Origin: Yersinia alsatica
GTDB taxonomy: Bacteria; Pseudomonadota; Gammaproteobacteria; Enterobacterales; Enterobacteriaceae
Direction of reading: 5' to 3'
Length of the DNA: 64,000 nucleotides
Assembly (NCBI RefSeq): GCF_902170305.1
Contig: NZ_CABHWW010000026.1
Coordinates: 434,001 to 498,000, forward strand
Within the stretch, counting starts at the first letter, position 1; the number at the start of each line of letters is the position of its first letter. Below the pieces are notes generated by a model. It ran no database searches, was not told the DNA's origin, and worked only from the letters and a program-made list of their open reading frames with translations. Shown one piece after another: positions 19,359 through 28,713 of this stretch. The position numbers were made by a program, and so were the translations under genes.

Positions 19359-20636
19359 TTGTGTTCTGTAATTCAGCCTGAGCACGCCGGGCAGACAGGG
19401 AATGTGATCCTGTGCCGGCAGTGTGATATGTCAGTGGTCTTACCCTCTCTGCCTTATGGCACCAAAGCGGTATGTCCGCGTTGTAAAACAACCCTGACCG
19501 CGCGGTGGGATGAACCACGTAAGCGCCCAGTCGGTTATGCGCTCAGCGCACTGTTTATGTTATTGCTGGCGAATATGTTCCCCTTCGTTAACATGCGAGT
19601 GGCGGGGATCACCAGCGAAATAACACTGATCCAAATACCACAAGTGATGGTGGCTGATGACTATGTCAGCATGGCAACCTTATTTATGGTGCTGGTGCAG
19701 TTGATTCCGGCCTTCTGTATGGTGGCCATCATTCTGCTTTGCCTGCGGGTGCGTATGCCAACGCGCTGGAAAGCATTCATCGCCAAAATATTATTCCAAT
19801 TTAAAACCTGGTGCATGGTTGAGATCTTTCTCGCCGGTGTGCTGGTCAGTTTTGTCAAACTGATGGCCTATGGCGAGATTGGCATTGGCAGCAGTTTTAT
19901 TCCTTACTGTTTATTCTGCTTGTTGCAGGTGCGCGCTTTCCAGTGTGTTGACCGCCACTGGATGTGGCAAGATATTGCTCCCGCCCCAGCGCTACCTTAC
20001 CCACTCGTTGCGGGCCGCACGGGGTTGCGTCAAGGTCTGCGCTCCTGTTCGTGCTGCACGGCAATTTTGCCGCAATCTCAAGAGCAATGCCCACGTTGCC
20101 ATACTCATGGCTATGTTCGTCGTCGCAATAGTTTGCAGTGGACCATGGCATTACTCATCACCTCAATACTGTTATATATCCCAGCCAATCTGATGCCGAT
20201 TATGATTACCGAAAGCTTGGGTAGCCAGATGGGTTCGACCATTATGTCTGGGGTGATTTTCTTGTGGAGTGAAGGTTCCTACCCAGTGGCATTAGTGATT
20301 TTTATTGCCAGTATTATGGTGCCATCACTGAAGATGTTGGCGATCGGTTGGTTATGTTGGGATGCAAAAGGCAAGGGTAATACGGATACCGAACGGATGC
20401 ATTTTATTTACGAAATAGTGGAATTCGTTGGCCGCTGGTCAATGATTGATGTCTTTGTTATTGCAGTGCTTTCATCATTAGTCCGCATTGGGCAACTTAT
20501 GAGCATCTATCCAGCAATTGGTGCGCTGCTGTTTGCGATGGTGGTGATCCTGACAATGTTTGCTGCATTAACCTTTGATCCCCGGTTAACCTGGGATCGG
20601 ATAAGTGAAACAACCCAAGAAGGAGCCGCAAGGTGA
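19359..20636 (+). CDS. pqiA: PqiA inner-membrane protein of the Pqi lipid-transport system
   Basis: A 425-aa protein. I place the start at the TTG at 19359 because GAGGA lies 8 bases upstream and the resulting N-terminus (M-C-S-...-CRQCDM) aligns with E. coli PqiA (M-C-E-...-CSQCDM). An earlier in-frame TTG at 19344 has a poorer ribosome site. There are two PqiA domains, each with a zinc-ribbon pair of CxxC motifs (CRQCDM/CPRCKTTL and CSCCTAIL/CPRCHTHG) and four membrane segments. It partners PqiB and PqiC in envelope lipid transport. In E. coli the operon is SoxRS-induced. Confidence 0.93.
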   Translation: MCSVIQPEHAGQTGNVILCRQCDMSVVLPSLPYGTKAVCPRCKTTLTARWDEPRKRPVGYALSALFMLLLANMFPFVNMRVAGITSEITLIQIPQVMVADDYVSMATLFMVLVQLIPAFCMVAIILLCLRVRMPTRWKAFIAKILFQFKTWCMVEIFLAGVLVSFVKLMAYGEIGIGSSFIPYCLFCLLQVRAFQCVDRHWMWQDIAPAPALPYPLVAGRTGLRQGLRSCSCCTAILPQSQEQCPRCHTHGYVRRRNSLQWTMALLITSILLYIPANLMPIMITESLGSQMGSTIMSGVIFLWSEGSYPVALVIFIASIMVPSLKMLAIGWLCWDAKGKGNTDTERMHFIYEIVEFVGRWSMIDVFVIAVLSSLVRIGQLMSIYPAIGALLFAMVVILTMFAALTFDPRLTWDRISETTQEGAAR

Positions 20637-22285
20637 CGGACAATAATCCCAGCCAGGGTGTGGCGGAAATTGAAAAAATCAAGCGGTGGTCCCCGGTGTG
20701 GATCATCCCTATTGTCACCGTGCTGATTGGCGCATGGATACTGTTTTATCATTTTAGCCATCAGGGGCCGGAAGTGGTTATGACCACTTTGAATGCTGAA
20801 GGCATTGAAGCCGGTAAAACAAAAATAAAAAGCCGTAGCGTGGATGTTGGCATCGTTGAGCAGGTCACTCTGAGTGAAGATCTCAACCACGTTATTGTGC
20901 AAGCGCGCTTGAGTTCCGGCATGAAGAATTTACTGCATAGCGACACGGTTTTCTGGGTGGTTAAACCCCAGATAGGTCGCGAAGGTGTTTCCGGTTTAGG
21001 GACACTGCTTTCTGGTGCTTATATTGAACTGCAACCCGGCGGCAAAGGTAAGGCATTAGATAAATTCACCCTGCTCGACTCCCCGCCGCTGGCGGCACCG
21101 GATGCCAAAGGCTTGCGCATTATACTCGACAGCGAACAGGCAGGGCAGTTGAATGCCGGAGATCCGGTCCTGTTCCGTGGTTACCGCGTGGGTTCAGTGG
21201 AGACCAGTACTTTCGACGCCAAATTACGCCTGATGCGTTATCAACTCTTTATTGGCGCGCCTTATGACAGTCTGGTGACGACCAATGTCCGCTTCTGGAA
21301 AGACAGTGGTGTGGCGGTTGATCTCTCCTCACAAGGGATGCGGGTGGAAATGGCCTCGCTGGCGACGTTGTTCAGTGGTGGCGTGAGTTTCGATGTACCC
21401 GATGGTTTGGATCTGGGTCAGCCAATCACGCAACAGAAGCCCGAATTCAAACTGTTTGATGACCGCAGTAGCATTCAAAATTCCCTGTACACGGAACATC
21501 AAGATTTCTTGCTGTTCTTCTCTGATTCTGTTCGCGGCTTGCAGAAGGGTGCACCGGTAGAGTTTCGTGGGATCCGTGTGGGGACTGTTGGTGAAGTACC
21601 GTTCTTCGCCAAGGGGATGAGACAGCGTGTTGATAATGACTTCCGTATCCCAGTGCTTATTCGTATTGAGCCAGGTCGTTTCCGTAATGATTTAGGCCCG
21701 GATGCGAACTTTGAACAAACACTGAAACAAGCCAAAGAGCGCGGTTTGCGAGCATCACTGAAATCAGGAAACCTGTTGACCGGTGCACTGTTTGTCGATT
21801 TGGATTTCTATCCAGATGCAAAACCGTGGAAAGGGCCGCTGGAAGTGGTGGGTTATCCGCTACTGCCAACAGTCAGCGGTGGTTTAGCGCAAATTCAGCA
21901 GAAACTGACGCAAACGCTGGATAAGATTAATAATTTGCCGCTAGAGCCAATGATTAATGAAGCCACCAAGACACTGGCTGAAAGCCAGAAAACTATGCAT
22001 GAAACTCAGAAAACGCTGGAGTCACTGACCGCGATTACCTCTAGCCCGGCCATGCAGAACCTGCCAAAAGATCTGCAAAAAACCTTGAATGAGCTTAATC
22101 GCAGCATGAAAGGCTTCCAGCCAGGATCTCCGGCATACAATAAAATGGTGGGTGATATGCAGCGGTTAGATCAAGTGTTGCGTGAATTACAACCGGTATT
22201 GCGTACGCTGAATGAGAAGAGTAACGCGCTGGTATTTGAAGCGGCAGGAAGTCAGGACCCTCAGCCTAAGAAGGCCAAAAAATGA
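20633..22285 (+). CDS. pqiB: PqiB MCE-domain protein
   Basis: A 550-aa protein with one N-terminal membrane segment (about residues 20-40), three consecutive MCE (MlaD-like) domains and a C-terminal coiled-coil segment (about 420-510, repeated KTLAESQKTMHETQKTLES pattern). E. coli PqiB forms a hexameric syringe-like tunnel bridging the inner and outer membranes for lipid movement. The GTG start overlaps the pqiA stop as GTGA, with AAGGAG upstream, so the genes are translationally coupled. Length agrees with E. coli (546). Confidence 0.95.
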   Translation: MTDNNPSQGVAEIEKIKRWSPVWIIPIVTVLIGAWILFYHFSHQGPEVVMTTLNAEGIEAGKTKIKSRSVDVGIVEQVTLSEDLNHVIVQARLSSGMKNLLHSDTVFWVVKPQIGREGVSGLGTLLSGAYIELQPGGKGKALDKFTLLDSPPLAAPDAKGLRIILDSEQAGQLNAGDPVLFRGYRVGSVETSTFDAKLRLMRYQLFIGAPYDSLVTTNVRFWKDSGVAVDLSSQGMRVEMASLATLFSGGVSFDVPDGLDLGQPITQQKPEFKLFDDRSSIQNSLYTEHQDFLLFFSDSVRGLQKGAPVEFRGIRVGTVGEVPFFAKGMRQRVDNDFRIPVLIRIEPGRFRNDLGPDANFEQTLKQAKERGLRASLKSGNLLTGALFVDLDFYPDAKPWKGPLEVVGYPLLPTVSGGLAQIQQKLTQTLDKINNLPLEPMINEATKTLAESQKTMHETQKTLESLTAITSSPAMQNLPKDLQKTLNELNRSMKGFQPGSPAYNKMVGDMQRLDQVLRELQPVLRTLNEKSNALVFEAAGSQDPQPKKAKK

Positions 22286-22842
22286 TAAAATGGATGGCAG
22301 TAATCGCCGCGCTGTTACTCAGCGCTTGCAGTAGCGAACCCAACAAGACGTATTATCAGCTACCAGCACTCAGCGCGCCTGCAACGGCCAGTAGCAACGT
22401 GACATCGCGGCAGCTGTGGATTGAGCATGTTGGTGTCGCTGATTATCTGGCTGCGGCTGGCGTGGTGTATCAGACCAATGATGTGCAGTATGTGATTGCC
22501 AGTAACAACCTTTGGGCCAGCCCACTGGACCAGCAATTGCAGCAAACTTTGGTGACGAATCTGAGTAATGCGCTGCCGGGTTGGCTGGTTTCCTCACAGC
22601 CACTCGATAGCGATCAGGACGTTCTCAATGTGACTGTAACCGGGTTCCATGGCCGCTATGATGGTCGTGCCATCATCCGTGGTGTTTGGATACTGAAACA
22701 TCAGGACCAGCTTATTAAGCAACCATTCGATCTCGAGCTTAAACAGAGTGAAGATGGCTATGATGCTCTTATTCGTACCTTGGCAGAGGGTTGGCAGCAA
22801 GAAGCTAAGACGATTGCAGCGCAGTTGCAGCGAGTTAAATAA
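22282..22842 (+). CDS. pqiC: PqiC (YmbA) outer-membrane lipoprotein
   Basis: A 186-aa lipoprotein with signal peptide MIKWMAVIAALLLSACSSE and lipobox LSAC. It belongs to the ABC-type transport auxiliary lipoprotein family (DUF330). It is the outer-membrane partner of PqiB. The ATG overlaps the pqiB stop codon as ATGA. The operon ends with a hairpin at 22,864-22,908. Confidence 0.93.
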   Translation: MIKWMAVIAALLLSACSSEPNKTYYQLPALSAPATASSNVTSRQLWIEHVGVADYLAAAGVVYQTNDVQYVIASNNLWASPLDQQLQQTLVTNLSNALPGWLVSSQPLDSDQDVLNVTVTGFHGRYDGRAIIRGVWILKHQDQLIKQPFDLELKQSEDGYDALIRTLAEGWQQEAKTIAAQLQRVK

Positions 22843-22863
22843 TATTTTGTTCTAAATCAGTCT

Positions 22864-22908
22864 AACCCTCTTTCATTGGTAATAATGAATTTATCGTGAA
22901 AGAGGGTT
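22864..22908 (+). terminator. Hairpin after pqiC
   Basis: AACCCTCTTTCA and TGAAAGAGGGTT form a perfect 12-bp stem around a 21-base loop, 22 bp after the pqiC stop. Confidence 0.7.
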
Positions 22909-23110
22909 ATCAATAAATATCAATAAGTTACCCTGCAATACTCCAAATCAATCACTTAGGCTAATCAGCGTGCATAGCTCACAAATGTGACATTGGCGTG
23001 AATTTTGCGCATTGCTTTTCTGTTTCCTAAGGTCTATCACTTAACTGTGACCGCACATAAAGTAGTCACTGTTTTCTTTCCACCAGACCGAAAGATGAGG
23101 GAAACGAGGC

Positions 23111-23278
23111 ATGAAGAGACAGAAAAGAGATCGCCTGGAAAGGGCGTTGTCACGTGGGTACCAAGCAGGTATTTCAGGGCGTTCAAGGGAAATTTGCCCT
23201 TACCAAGCTTTAGACGCCAGATCACATTGGTTAGGAGGTTGGCGACAAGCCATGGAGGACAGGGCTGTGACCGCCTAA
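23111..23278 (+). CDS. rmf: Ribosome modulation factor
   Basis: A 55-aa basic protein starting MKRQKRDRLERALSRGYQAG and ending WRQAMEDRAVTA, the E. coli Rmf length and sequence pattern. Rmf dimerises 70S ribosomes into inactive 100S particles in stationary phase. GAGG lies just upstream of the ATG. It sits between pqiC and the fatty-acid genes, as rmf does between pqi and fabA in E. coli, and has its own terminator. In E. coli it is ppGpp-dependent; nothing specific to that was read here. Confidence 0.96.
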   Translation: MKRQKRDRLERALSRGYQAGISGRSREICPYQALDARSHWLGGWRQAMEDRAVTA

Positions 23279-23304
23279 GCGGCTCTCTGTCAGACTAAAG
23301 GAAC

Positions 23305-23338
23305 ACCTCCGCTTTATGCGCATATCGCGGAGGTTTTT
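23305..23338 (+). terminator. Terminator after rmf
   Basis: ACCTCCGC and GCGGAGGT form an 8-bp stem followed by TTTTT, 27 bp after the rmf stop. Confidence 0.9.
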
Positions 23339-23344
23339 GAAAAA

Positions 23345-23566
23345 CTCTTCGTACTTGTTGCCGCAGCGTTGTTGGCTGCTCTCATAAACCCGAATCATTG
23401 ACAGAAGTCAACTCATCGGGATTTAATCGTTTACCGCCTAGCTGCAACACCAATTACTTTGAGTTATCTCTTCGTACTGACTGCCGCAGCGTTGTTGGGT
23501 GCTCTCATAAACCCGAATCATTGACAGGAGTCAACTCATCGGGATTTAATCGTTTACCGCCTAGCT
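23345..23566. repeat. Two tandem copies of a 123-bp repeat
   Basis: Both units begin CTCTTCGTACT and share CTCATAAACCCGAATCATTG, TCAACTCATCGGGATTTAAT and CGTTTACCGCCTAGCTGC. Copy 1 starts at 23,345 and copy 2 at 23,468, a period of 123 bp. I count about five mismatches over the ~100 aligned bases. The units resemble one arm of the palindromic element at 19,219. They lie between the rmf terminator and the 3' end of the ketoacyl synthase gene. Confidence 0.85.
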
Positions 23567-23576
23567 GCGGCCCCGC

Positions 23577-24848
23577 CTACCAGCGTTTCAGTAAGATACT
23601 CGCGTTGACTCCACCGAAACCAAAGCCATTTGACAGGGCATATGTCATTTCATGAGCTTGAGCTTTGCCAGCAATCACATTAAGCCCGGTGGCCGCAGGA
23701 TCCAGATTTTCCAAGTTCAATGTTGCGGGAACAATTTGATCCCGTAATGCCAGCACAGTGAAAATGGTTTCCAGTCCGCCAGCAGCGCCGAGTAAATGGC
23801 CTGTTGCTGATTTTGTTGATGTAATGGCTAACGTATCACCCTCGCCAAACAAGTGCTTAATTGCATTGATCTCACCCAGATCACCCACCGGTGTTGAGGT
23901 TGCATGTGCATTCAGATGCTGAACTTGCTCGGGTTTAATTCCCGCCTGACGTAATGCAATTTTCATTGCACGATATGCGCCGTCGCCATCTTCCGCGCCT
24001 GAGGTCATATGATAAGCATCGGCGCTGGTGCCATAACCGACAATTTCAGCCAATGGTTGCGCGCCACGGGCCAGAGCATGCTCTAACTCTTCGACAATCA
24101 GCAAGCCAGCACCTTCACCCATCACAAAACCATCACGGGCGCTATCGAATGGGCGAGAGGCTTTCTCTGGCGCATCATTAGAACCGGTCGATAATGCGCG
24201 AGCGGCCGCAAAACCGGCCAGGCTGACTTTATCAATTGCCGCTTCAGCTCCCCCACATAGGGCAATATCTGCTTCATCGTTGCGGATCATGCGTACCGCA
24301 TCACCGATAGCTTGAACACCAGCCGCACAGGCAGTGACCGGGGCACCAATTGGCCCTTTAAAATGATGCTTGATAGAGACGTGGCCCGCGGCCAGATTTA
24401 CCAAGAATGAAGGGACGGTGAAAGGAGACAGGCGCTTTGGTCCACGGCTATCTGTGGTGCGCACCGCATGTGCAATGGACGGGAAGCCGCCAATGCCGGA
24501 GCCGATAACCGTGGCGGTTCGCTCTTGTTTATCTAAATCATCGGCTTGCCAGCCCGCATGGGCAATAGCCTCATCTGCTGCGGCCATCGCAAATTCAATA
24601 AAGCGGTCCATTTTCTTTTGATCTTTAGGCGCAACGGCTTTGTCCGGATCAAAGCCTGCCTCAGGGTCTGCTGCAAGAGTTGGAACTTGCCCACCAATTT
24701 TTGCCGCTAGATCGCCGACAATCTCCTCTGGCAGAACACGGATACCCGATTGTCCCGCCAACAGACGTTGCCAGACAGTTTCGATACCACAGCCTAATGG
24801 GGAAACCACCCCCATCCCGGTAATTACGACACGGCGCGTATTCATCAT
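23577..24848 (-). CDS. FabF-like beta-ketoacyl-ACP synthase II
   Basis: A 423-aa thiolase-fold condensing enzyme. The Cys-His-His site is intact: cysteine in VTACAAGVQA, histidine in NAHATSTPVGD and histidine with lysine in KSATGHLLGAAGG. The N-terminus RRVVITGMGVVSPLG and C-terminus SNGFGFGGVNASILLKRW are typical of FabF. It should condense malonyl-ACP with an acyl-ACP in the cytoplasm. It is not the housekeeping fabF, which lies with fabD/fabG/acpP, so it is an extra paralogue placed beside fabA. The start overlaps the stop of the HxlR regulator (ATGA), with AAGGA upstream. Its acyl specificity cannot be read from sequence. Confidence 0.9.
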   Translation of the reverse strand: MMNTRRVVITGMGVVSPLGCGIETVWQRLLAGQSGIRVLPEEIVGDLAAKIGGQVPTLAADPEAGFDPDKAVAPKDQKKMDRFIEFAMAAADEAIAHAGWQADDLDKQERTATVIGSGIGGFPSIAHAVRTTDSRGPKRLSPFTVPSFLVNLAAGHVSIKHHFKGPIGAPVTACAAGVQAIGDAVRMIRNDEADIALCGGAEAAIDKVSLAGFAAARALSTGSNDAPEKASRPFDSARDGFVMGEGAGLLIVEELEHALARGAQPLAEIVGYGTSADAYHMTSGAEDGDGAYRAMKIALRQAGIKPEQVQHLNAHATSTPVGDLGEINAIKHLFGEGDTLAITSTKSATGHLLGAAGGLETIFTVLALRDQIVPATLNLENLDPAATGLNVIAGKAQAHEMTYALSNGFGFGGVNASILLKRW

Positions 24849-25387
24849 TTTTCCTTTCTAGACTCAATTGAATGTTGTGGGTGTCTGGCATCGACTGATT
24901 GTTTGTCATGCATCAGTGCCAGCCGTTTATTAATTATATCGCTCCTGACAGAGCCTGCCGTGAGGGTGACATCTTGTGCACGGATAGGCTGTCGAGTGGC
25001 ATTGTCCAGTAAGATGGGTTCCAGCGGTGTGCCAGTACGGCGATCGGTGAGTATCACTGCGGGGCCATCGGGTGCAAAATGTTGATTACCCCATTGAAAT
25101 AGGGCGGCAATAACCGGAAAGAAATCAGTGCCACGCTCGGTCAATAGATACTCATAGCGAGCAGGACGGGAGTGATAAAGCCGCTTTTCAAGGATGCCGC
25201 TTTCTACCAGATACTTTAAACGTCGGGTCAGGATAGTGGGGGAAAGCTGCAAACTTTGCTGAAATTCATCGAATCTCGTTAACCCCTGAAAAGCATCACG
25301 CAGGATCAGTATGCTCCACCACTCACCCACTCGCTCAAGGGAGCGAGCTACCGGGCAGGGCATATCTTGCAGGCGAGTTCTTTGCAT
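24845..25387 (-). CDS. HxlR-family transcriptional regulator
   Basis: A 180-aa protein from MQRTRLQDMPCPVARSLE; GAGGAG lies 5 bases before this ATG, so the much longer upstream frame is rejected. The HxlR winged helix (about residues 8-100) has CPVARSLERVGEWWSILILR, SPTILTRRLKYLVESGILE and RPARYEYLLTERG. The N-terminal cysteine is where redox or electrophile sensing occurs in several HxlR proteins; whether it does here is unknown. The C-terminal ~70 residues are an extension. It overlaps and probably controls the ketoacyl synthase gene. Family assignment is secure, ligand unknown. Confidence 0.9.
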   Translation of the reverse strand: MQRTRLQDMPCPVARSLERVGEWWSILILRDAFQGLTRFDEFQQSLQLSPTILTRRLKYLVESGILEKRLYHSRPARYEYLLTERGTDFFPVIAALFQWGNQHFAPDGPAVILTDRRTGTPLEPILLDNATRQPIRAQDVTLTAGSVRSDIINKRLALMHDKQSVDARHPQHSIESRKEK

Positions 25388-25547
25388 ACTGCTCCTCGTG
25401 TGTTCCTGTGAATATAGCTGATTACTGGCTGATATTAATTGGTGGCTACATTTATTGTAGTCACTAAAGTTAAAAAAAATGCCATTGGCATACTGATAAC
25501 AATGCAGGGGATTTAACGGCCCCTGCATCAGGTCACGGATAAAGATA

Positions 25548-26066
25548 TTAGAAAGCAGCAGTGTCTTTAAACAGGCCAACTTTCAGGTCGGTGGCGGTAT
25601 AAATCACTTTGCCATCCACTAACACTTCGCCATCCGCAACACCCATGATCAATTTACGCATGATAACGCGTTTAAAATTAATACGGTATGTCACTTTCTT
25701 GGCGTCAGGCAGTACTTGGCCAGTGAATTTAACTTCACCGACACCCAGCGCGCGGCCTTTGCCTTCGCCACCTAACCAGCCAAGATAGAAACCAACCAAC
25801 TGCCACATGGCATCAAGGCCCAGACAGCCAGGCATTACTGGGTCACCAATGAAGTGGCAACCGAAGAACCATAGATCCGGATTAATATCCAGTTCCGCTT
25901 CCACATAACCCTTGTTATAGAGGCCGCCGTCTTCCGTCATTTTGACGACACGGTCCATCATTAACATATTGCCTGCTGGCAATGGTGGCCCACCCGCGCC
26001 AAACAGTTCGCCACGGCCAGATGCTTCAAGGTCTTCTTTTGTATAGGATTCGCGTTTATCTACCAT
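25548..26066 (-). CDS. fabA: FabA 3-hydroxydecanoyl-ACP dehydratase/isomerase
   Basis: A 172-aa hot-dog fold enzyme starting [20 protein letters not shown], the E. coli length. Active-site His in [20 protein letters not shown] and the Asp in the same block are present. It dehydrates 3-hydroxydecanoyl-ACP and isomerises trans-2 to cis-3 decenoyl-ACP, the branch point to unsaturated fatty acids. FabR- and FadR-type operators lie 38-75 bp before the start, in the 3' end of lonH. The upstream in-frame start inside lonH is rejected. Confidence 0.98.
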   Translation of the reverse strand: MVDKRESYTKEDLEASGRGELFGAGGPPLPAGNMLMMDRVVKMTEDGGLYNKGYVEAELDINPDLWFFGCHFIGDPVMPGCLGLDAMWQLVGFYLGWLGGEGKGRALGVGEVKFTGQVLPDAKKVTYRINFKRVIMRKLIMGVADGEVLVDGKVIYTATDLKVGLFKDTAAF

Positions 26067-26104
26067 GTTCTCAGTAAGCCTTATTTTAATGAAGTGCGCA
26101 GAAT

Positions 26105-26122
26105 AGCGTACAGCTGTACGCT
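26105..26122. promoter_or_regulatory. FabR operator of fabA
   Basis: AGCGTACAGCTGTACGCT is a perfect 18-bp palindrome. It matches the FabR (YijC) operator type known at E. coli fabA and fabB (remembered core AGCGTACA-N-TGTnCGCT). It is 39 bp upstream of the fabA ATG, in the promoter position. Confidence 0.82.
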
Positions 26123-26123
26123 G

Positions 26124-26140
26124 AGCAAGTCCGATCAGCC
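26124..26140 (-). promoter_or_regulatory. FadR activator site of fabA
   Basis: On the minus strand GGCTGATCGGACTTGCT closely resembles the E. coli fabA FadR site (remembered AGCTGATCGGACTTGTT). It lies just upstream of the FabR palindrome and overlaps the end of lonH, the same arrangement as in E. coli. Confidence 0.75.
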
Positions 26141-27907
26141 CTGGTTGAACCAGTTCAGCCAGCGTAGTGGCCATGGCCAACGATGCCTGTCCTGCGGATT
26201 TACTTGTGAGATTCGTTCTTGAATTATACCTAACAAGCTTGGTTGCTGCTCATCGGCATAAACCACACCGGTTAATAATGGCAATGCTTCAGCAGCACTA
26301 TCCACCGCCCATAAATGGAATTGACCATTTTGCACCGCTTCAATGACTGCTTGATTCAAGCACAAATGGCGGACATTGGTGGCGGGTAAAATCACCCCTT
26401 GATGGCCCGTCAACCCACGACGTTGGCAAGCTTCGAAGAAGCCTTCGATCTTTTCATTGACGCCACCAATAGGCTGAACATTACCAAATTGGTCAACTGA
26501 ACCTGTCACGGCAATTTGCTGATTGATTGGCTGCTGTGACAGGGCACTGATCAATGCACAAAGTTCTGCCAGTGATGCGCTGTCGCCATCAACCTCACCA
26601 TAGGATTGCTCAAAAACAATGGAGGCGGAGAAAGGCAGCGGCTGATCAAGCTCCAATTCTGAAATCAAGAAAGCTTGCATAATCATCATGCCTTTAGCAT
26701 GAATATTACCGCCCAGCTCTGCTTTACGTTCAACGTCAACAAATTCGCCATCACCTAAGTGGACGACGCAACTGATACGAGCGGGTTCACCAAAGGCATA
26801 AGGGTGGCCGGGATATTCCAAGACTGACAGACCATTAATCTGACCGACAACTTGCCCTTCGGTCTCAACCAGAATTTGCCCCAGTTCTATCTCATCCTGC
26901 ATCCGTTCAGCCAGGTAGCTATTGCGCCAATCTCGGGCATTGAGCGCCACTTCCAGCGCGTTAGCTGTGATGGTGTCTTCTTCGGCATAAAGCGCAGCTT
27001 CCGCAAGCACGCGGGTCAGCCATTGTGGGCACAGTGGCAGACTGCCTTGGTCGCCGCTATAACGCACTGCTTGGCGGAACAGTACCGGCCAGGCATCGGC
27101 AGACAGCGCAGGGAGCTGTTTTTGCTGCAACAGTGTATTGATATAGCCGCACCACAAGGTCATGCCATCAATATCGACCAGCGGCAGCTCTACTTCGAAC
27201 TCACCATAAATAGCCAATTCGCCCAGCTCGGGTTCCATATCATGGAAATCACCCAATCCCAGACGATCGCCAACCAGAATCAGACGTAAATCCAATGGCA
27301 TTGACGGGATATGTACTGGCAAAGGACGAGTTTCATCCGGTGATAGCCAGTCGAAGCGCTGCTGAACAATCATCTGCTTCAGTCGTAACCACATCAAAGG
27401 CTGTGCCTGTAATGCGCGCACCGACAAGATCAAGATGCCGCCATTGGCTTGATGAACCAAGCCGGGCTGTAAACTTATTTGATCTTTATGCCATCTGACA
27501 CAGCCAAACAGCTGTTCGGGCTCTACCCACTCTTGATAGAGACAGCGTGAGAGCGCCGCAAAGGGCTCGTCACCGCGTTGCGCTGGTTGCCAAGTGACTT
27601 GGTGACCGTGCACCAGATAATCTCCGCCAAACAGGGCAGAGGCCTCAGGTTGCAGCTCCTTAACAGCTTGAGCGATCAATGCCAAATACTCAGTACTTTC
27701 CTGTGCTTTGATCAGCATAAAACGCGGCTGAGATTGTGGATGACAGAATAACGTCATGCCATTTTCTAACCGGGGCTGAATCGCGGCGAAAGAAACAGGC
27801 TCCAACTGGGAGGCAGTAGCAAATAACGCTTCATATGGCGTTGTGTTCGGCAGCAGTGACTGCCATTCAAGTCTGTTATTGGTCAAAGTGATAGATGCAA
27901 TCGTCAA
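26135..27907 (-). CDS. lonH: Lon-like Ser-Lys protease homologue (YcbZ/LonH)
   Basis: A 590-aa protein (E. coli YcbZ 586). The C-terminal half is a Lon protease domain with the catalytic serine in [14 protein letters not shown] and the lysine in [16 protein letters not shown]. The N-terminal half lacks a recognisable intact AAA ATPase. The substrate is not known to me. The outermost start is a TTG without a clear ribosome site; a second TTG 7 codons in would align better with the E. coli N-terminus, so the start is uncertain by ~20 bp. Its 3' end contains the fabA control region. Confidence 0.9.
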   Translation of the reverse strand: MTIASITLTNNRLEWQSLLPNTTPYEALFATASQLEPVSFAAIQPRLENGMTLFCHPQSQPRFMLIKAQESTEYLALIAQAVKELQPEASALFGGDYLVHGHQVTWQPAQRGDEPFAALSRCLYQEWVEPEQLFGCVRWHKDQISLQPGLVHQANGGILILSVRALQAQPLMWLRLKQMIVQQRFDWLSPDETRPLPVHIPSMPLDLRLILVGDRLGLGDFHDMEPELGELAIYGEFEVELPLVDIDGMTLWCGYINTLLQQKQLPALSADAWPVLFRQAVRYSGDQGSLPLCPQWLTRVLAEAALYAEEDTITANALEVALNARDWRNSYLAERMQDEIELGQILVETEGQVVGQINGLSVLEYPGHPYAFGEPARISCVVHLGDGEFVDVERKAELGGNIHAKGMMIMQAFLISELELDQPLPFSASIVFEQSYGEVDGDSASLAELCALISALSQQPINQQIAVTGSVDQFGNVQPIGGVNEKIEGFFEACQRRGLTGHQGVILPATNVRHLCLNQAVIEAVQNGQFHLWAVDSAAEALPLLTGVVYADEQQPSLLGIIQERISQVNPQDRHRWPWPLRWLNWFNQG

Positions 27908-28096
27908 AAAGGGAAAGTGCGATTATACAAGAATAAAGCAGACTGCATATACGTAGAGTGGTAGTTGGTGGCAAGGAGTAAGAAATCGGCAGTGTTCCGT
28001 ACAAAAAACAAACTAATCATGTGCTTTTAGTAGGGTGAAATTCTGTGTAAAGCTGTTATGCTTGAGTTAAGTTACACGGTCACTAAAGAGCTCACG

Positions 28097-28552
28097 ATGA
28101 AATATCAGCAACTGGAAAATCTGGAAAGCGGTTGGAAATGGGCGTATTTGGTAAAAAAACACCGTGAAGGTGAGGCTATTACTCGTCATATTGAAAACAG
28201 CGCCGCGCAGGAAGCAGTAGAGCAACTGATGAAACTGGAAAGTGAGCCGGTGAAAGTGCTGGAGTGGATTGATACTCACATGAATAGGCAACTGGCTAAC
28301 CGGATGAAGCAGACTATTCGTGCCAGACGTAAGCGGCATTTCAATGCAGAACATCAACATACCCGCAAGAAATCAATCGATTTGGAATTTCTGGTTTGGC
28401 AACGTTTGGCAGCTCTTGCCAGACGCCGAGGGATAACTTTGTCAGAGACCGTTGTTCAATTAATTGAAGATGCTGAGCGCAAAGAGAAATATGAGAGTCA
28501 GATGTCGTCCTTAAAGCAGGACTTGCAGGATATTCTGAGGAAAGAGATTTAA
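28097..28552 (+). CDS. matP: Terminus macrodomain protein MatP
   Basis: A 151-aa protein from [20 protein letters not shown] (E. coli 150 aa). It has an N-terminal four-helix region and a C-terminal ribbon-helix-helix ([30 protein letters not shown]). It ends in a coiled coil that tetramerises. It binds matS sites and organises the replication terminus, linking to ZapB and the division ring. The start at 28,097 is preferred over an in-frame one 13 codons upstream on length. It is divergent from lonH and converges on ompA. Confidence 0.96.
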   Translation: MKYQQLENLESGWKWAYLVKKHREGEAITRHIENSAAQEAVEQLMKLESEPVKVLEWIDTHMNRQLANRMKQTIRARRKRHFNAEHQHTRKKSIDLEFLVWQRLAALARRRGITLSETVVQLIEDAERKEKYESQMSSLKQDLQDILRKEI

Positions 28553-28671
28553 GCTGTTTAGGTATGAATCAATATTCAGAGCACTAAAATACGGCTATTA
28601 AGCCAATAAGATATGCCGTGTATTTTGCTGATATAGATACTAAAGAATATCTAATAAGAAACAGATGATAA

Positions 28672-28698
28672 AAAAAACCCCGCAAAGCGGGGTTTTTT
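28672..28698. terminator. Bidirectional terminator between matP and ompA
   Basis: ACCCCGC and GCGGGGT form the stem core, flanked by A7 and T6 runs, giving a strong terminator in both directions. Confidence 0.93.
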
Positions 28699-28713
28699 AT
28701 TAAAGGAGTAAAC

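Noticed and set aside
23398-23655. 85-codon plus-strand frame in the tandem repeats
   Set aside because: It only translates the duplicated repeat and the antisense end of the synthase gene.
25388-25579. 64-codon N-terminal extension of the HxlR regulator
   Set aside because: A strong GAGGAG lies before the ATG at 25,387 and the domain starts right after it.
28067-28079. GTGACCGTGTAAC (reverse strand) as a matS site next to matP
   Set aside because: Two departures from the consensus, including a broken half-site.
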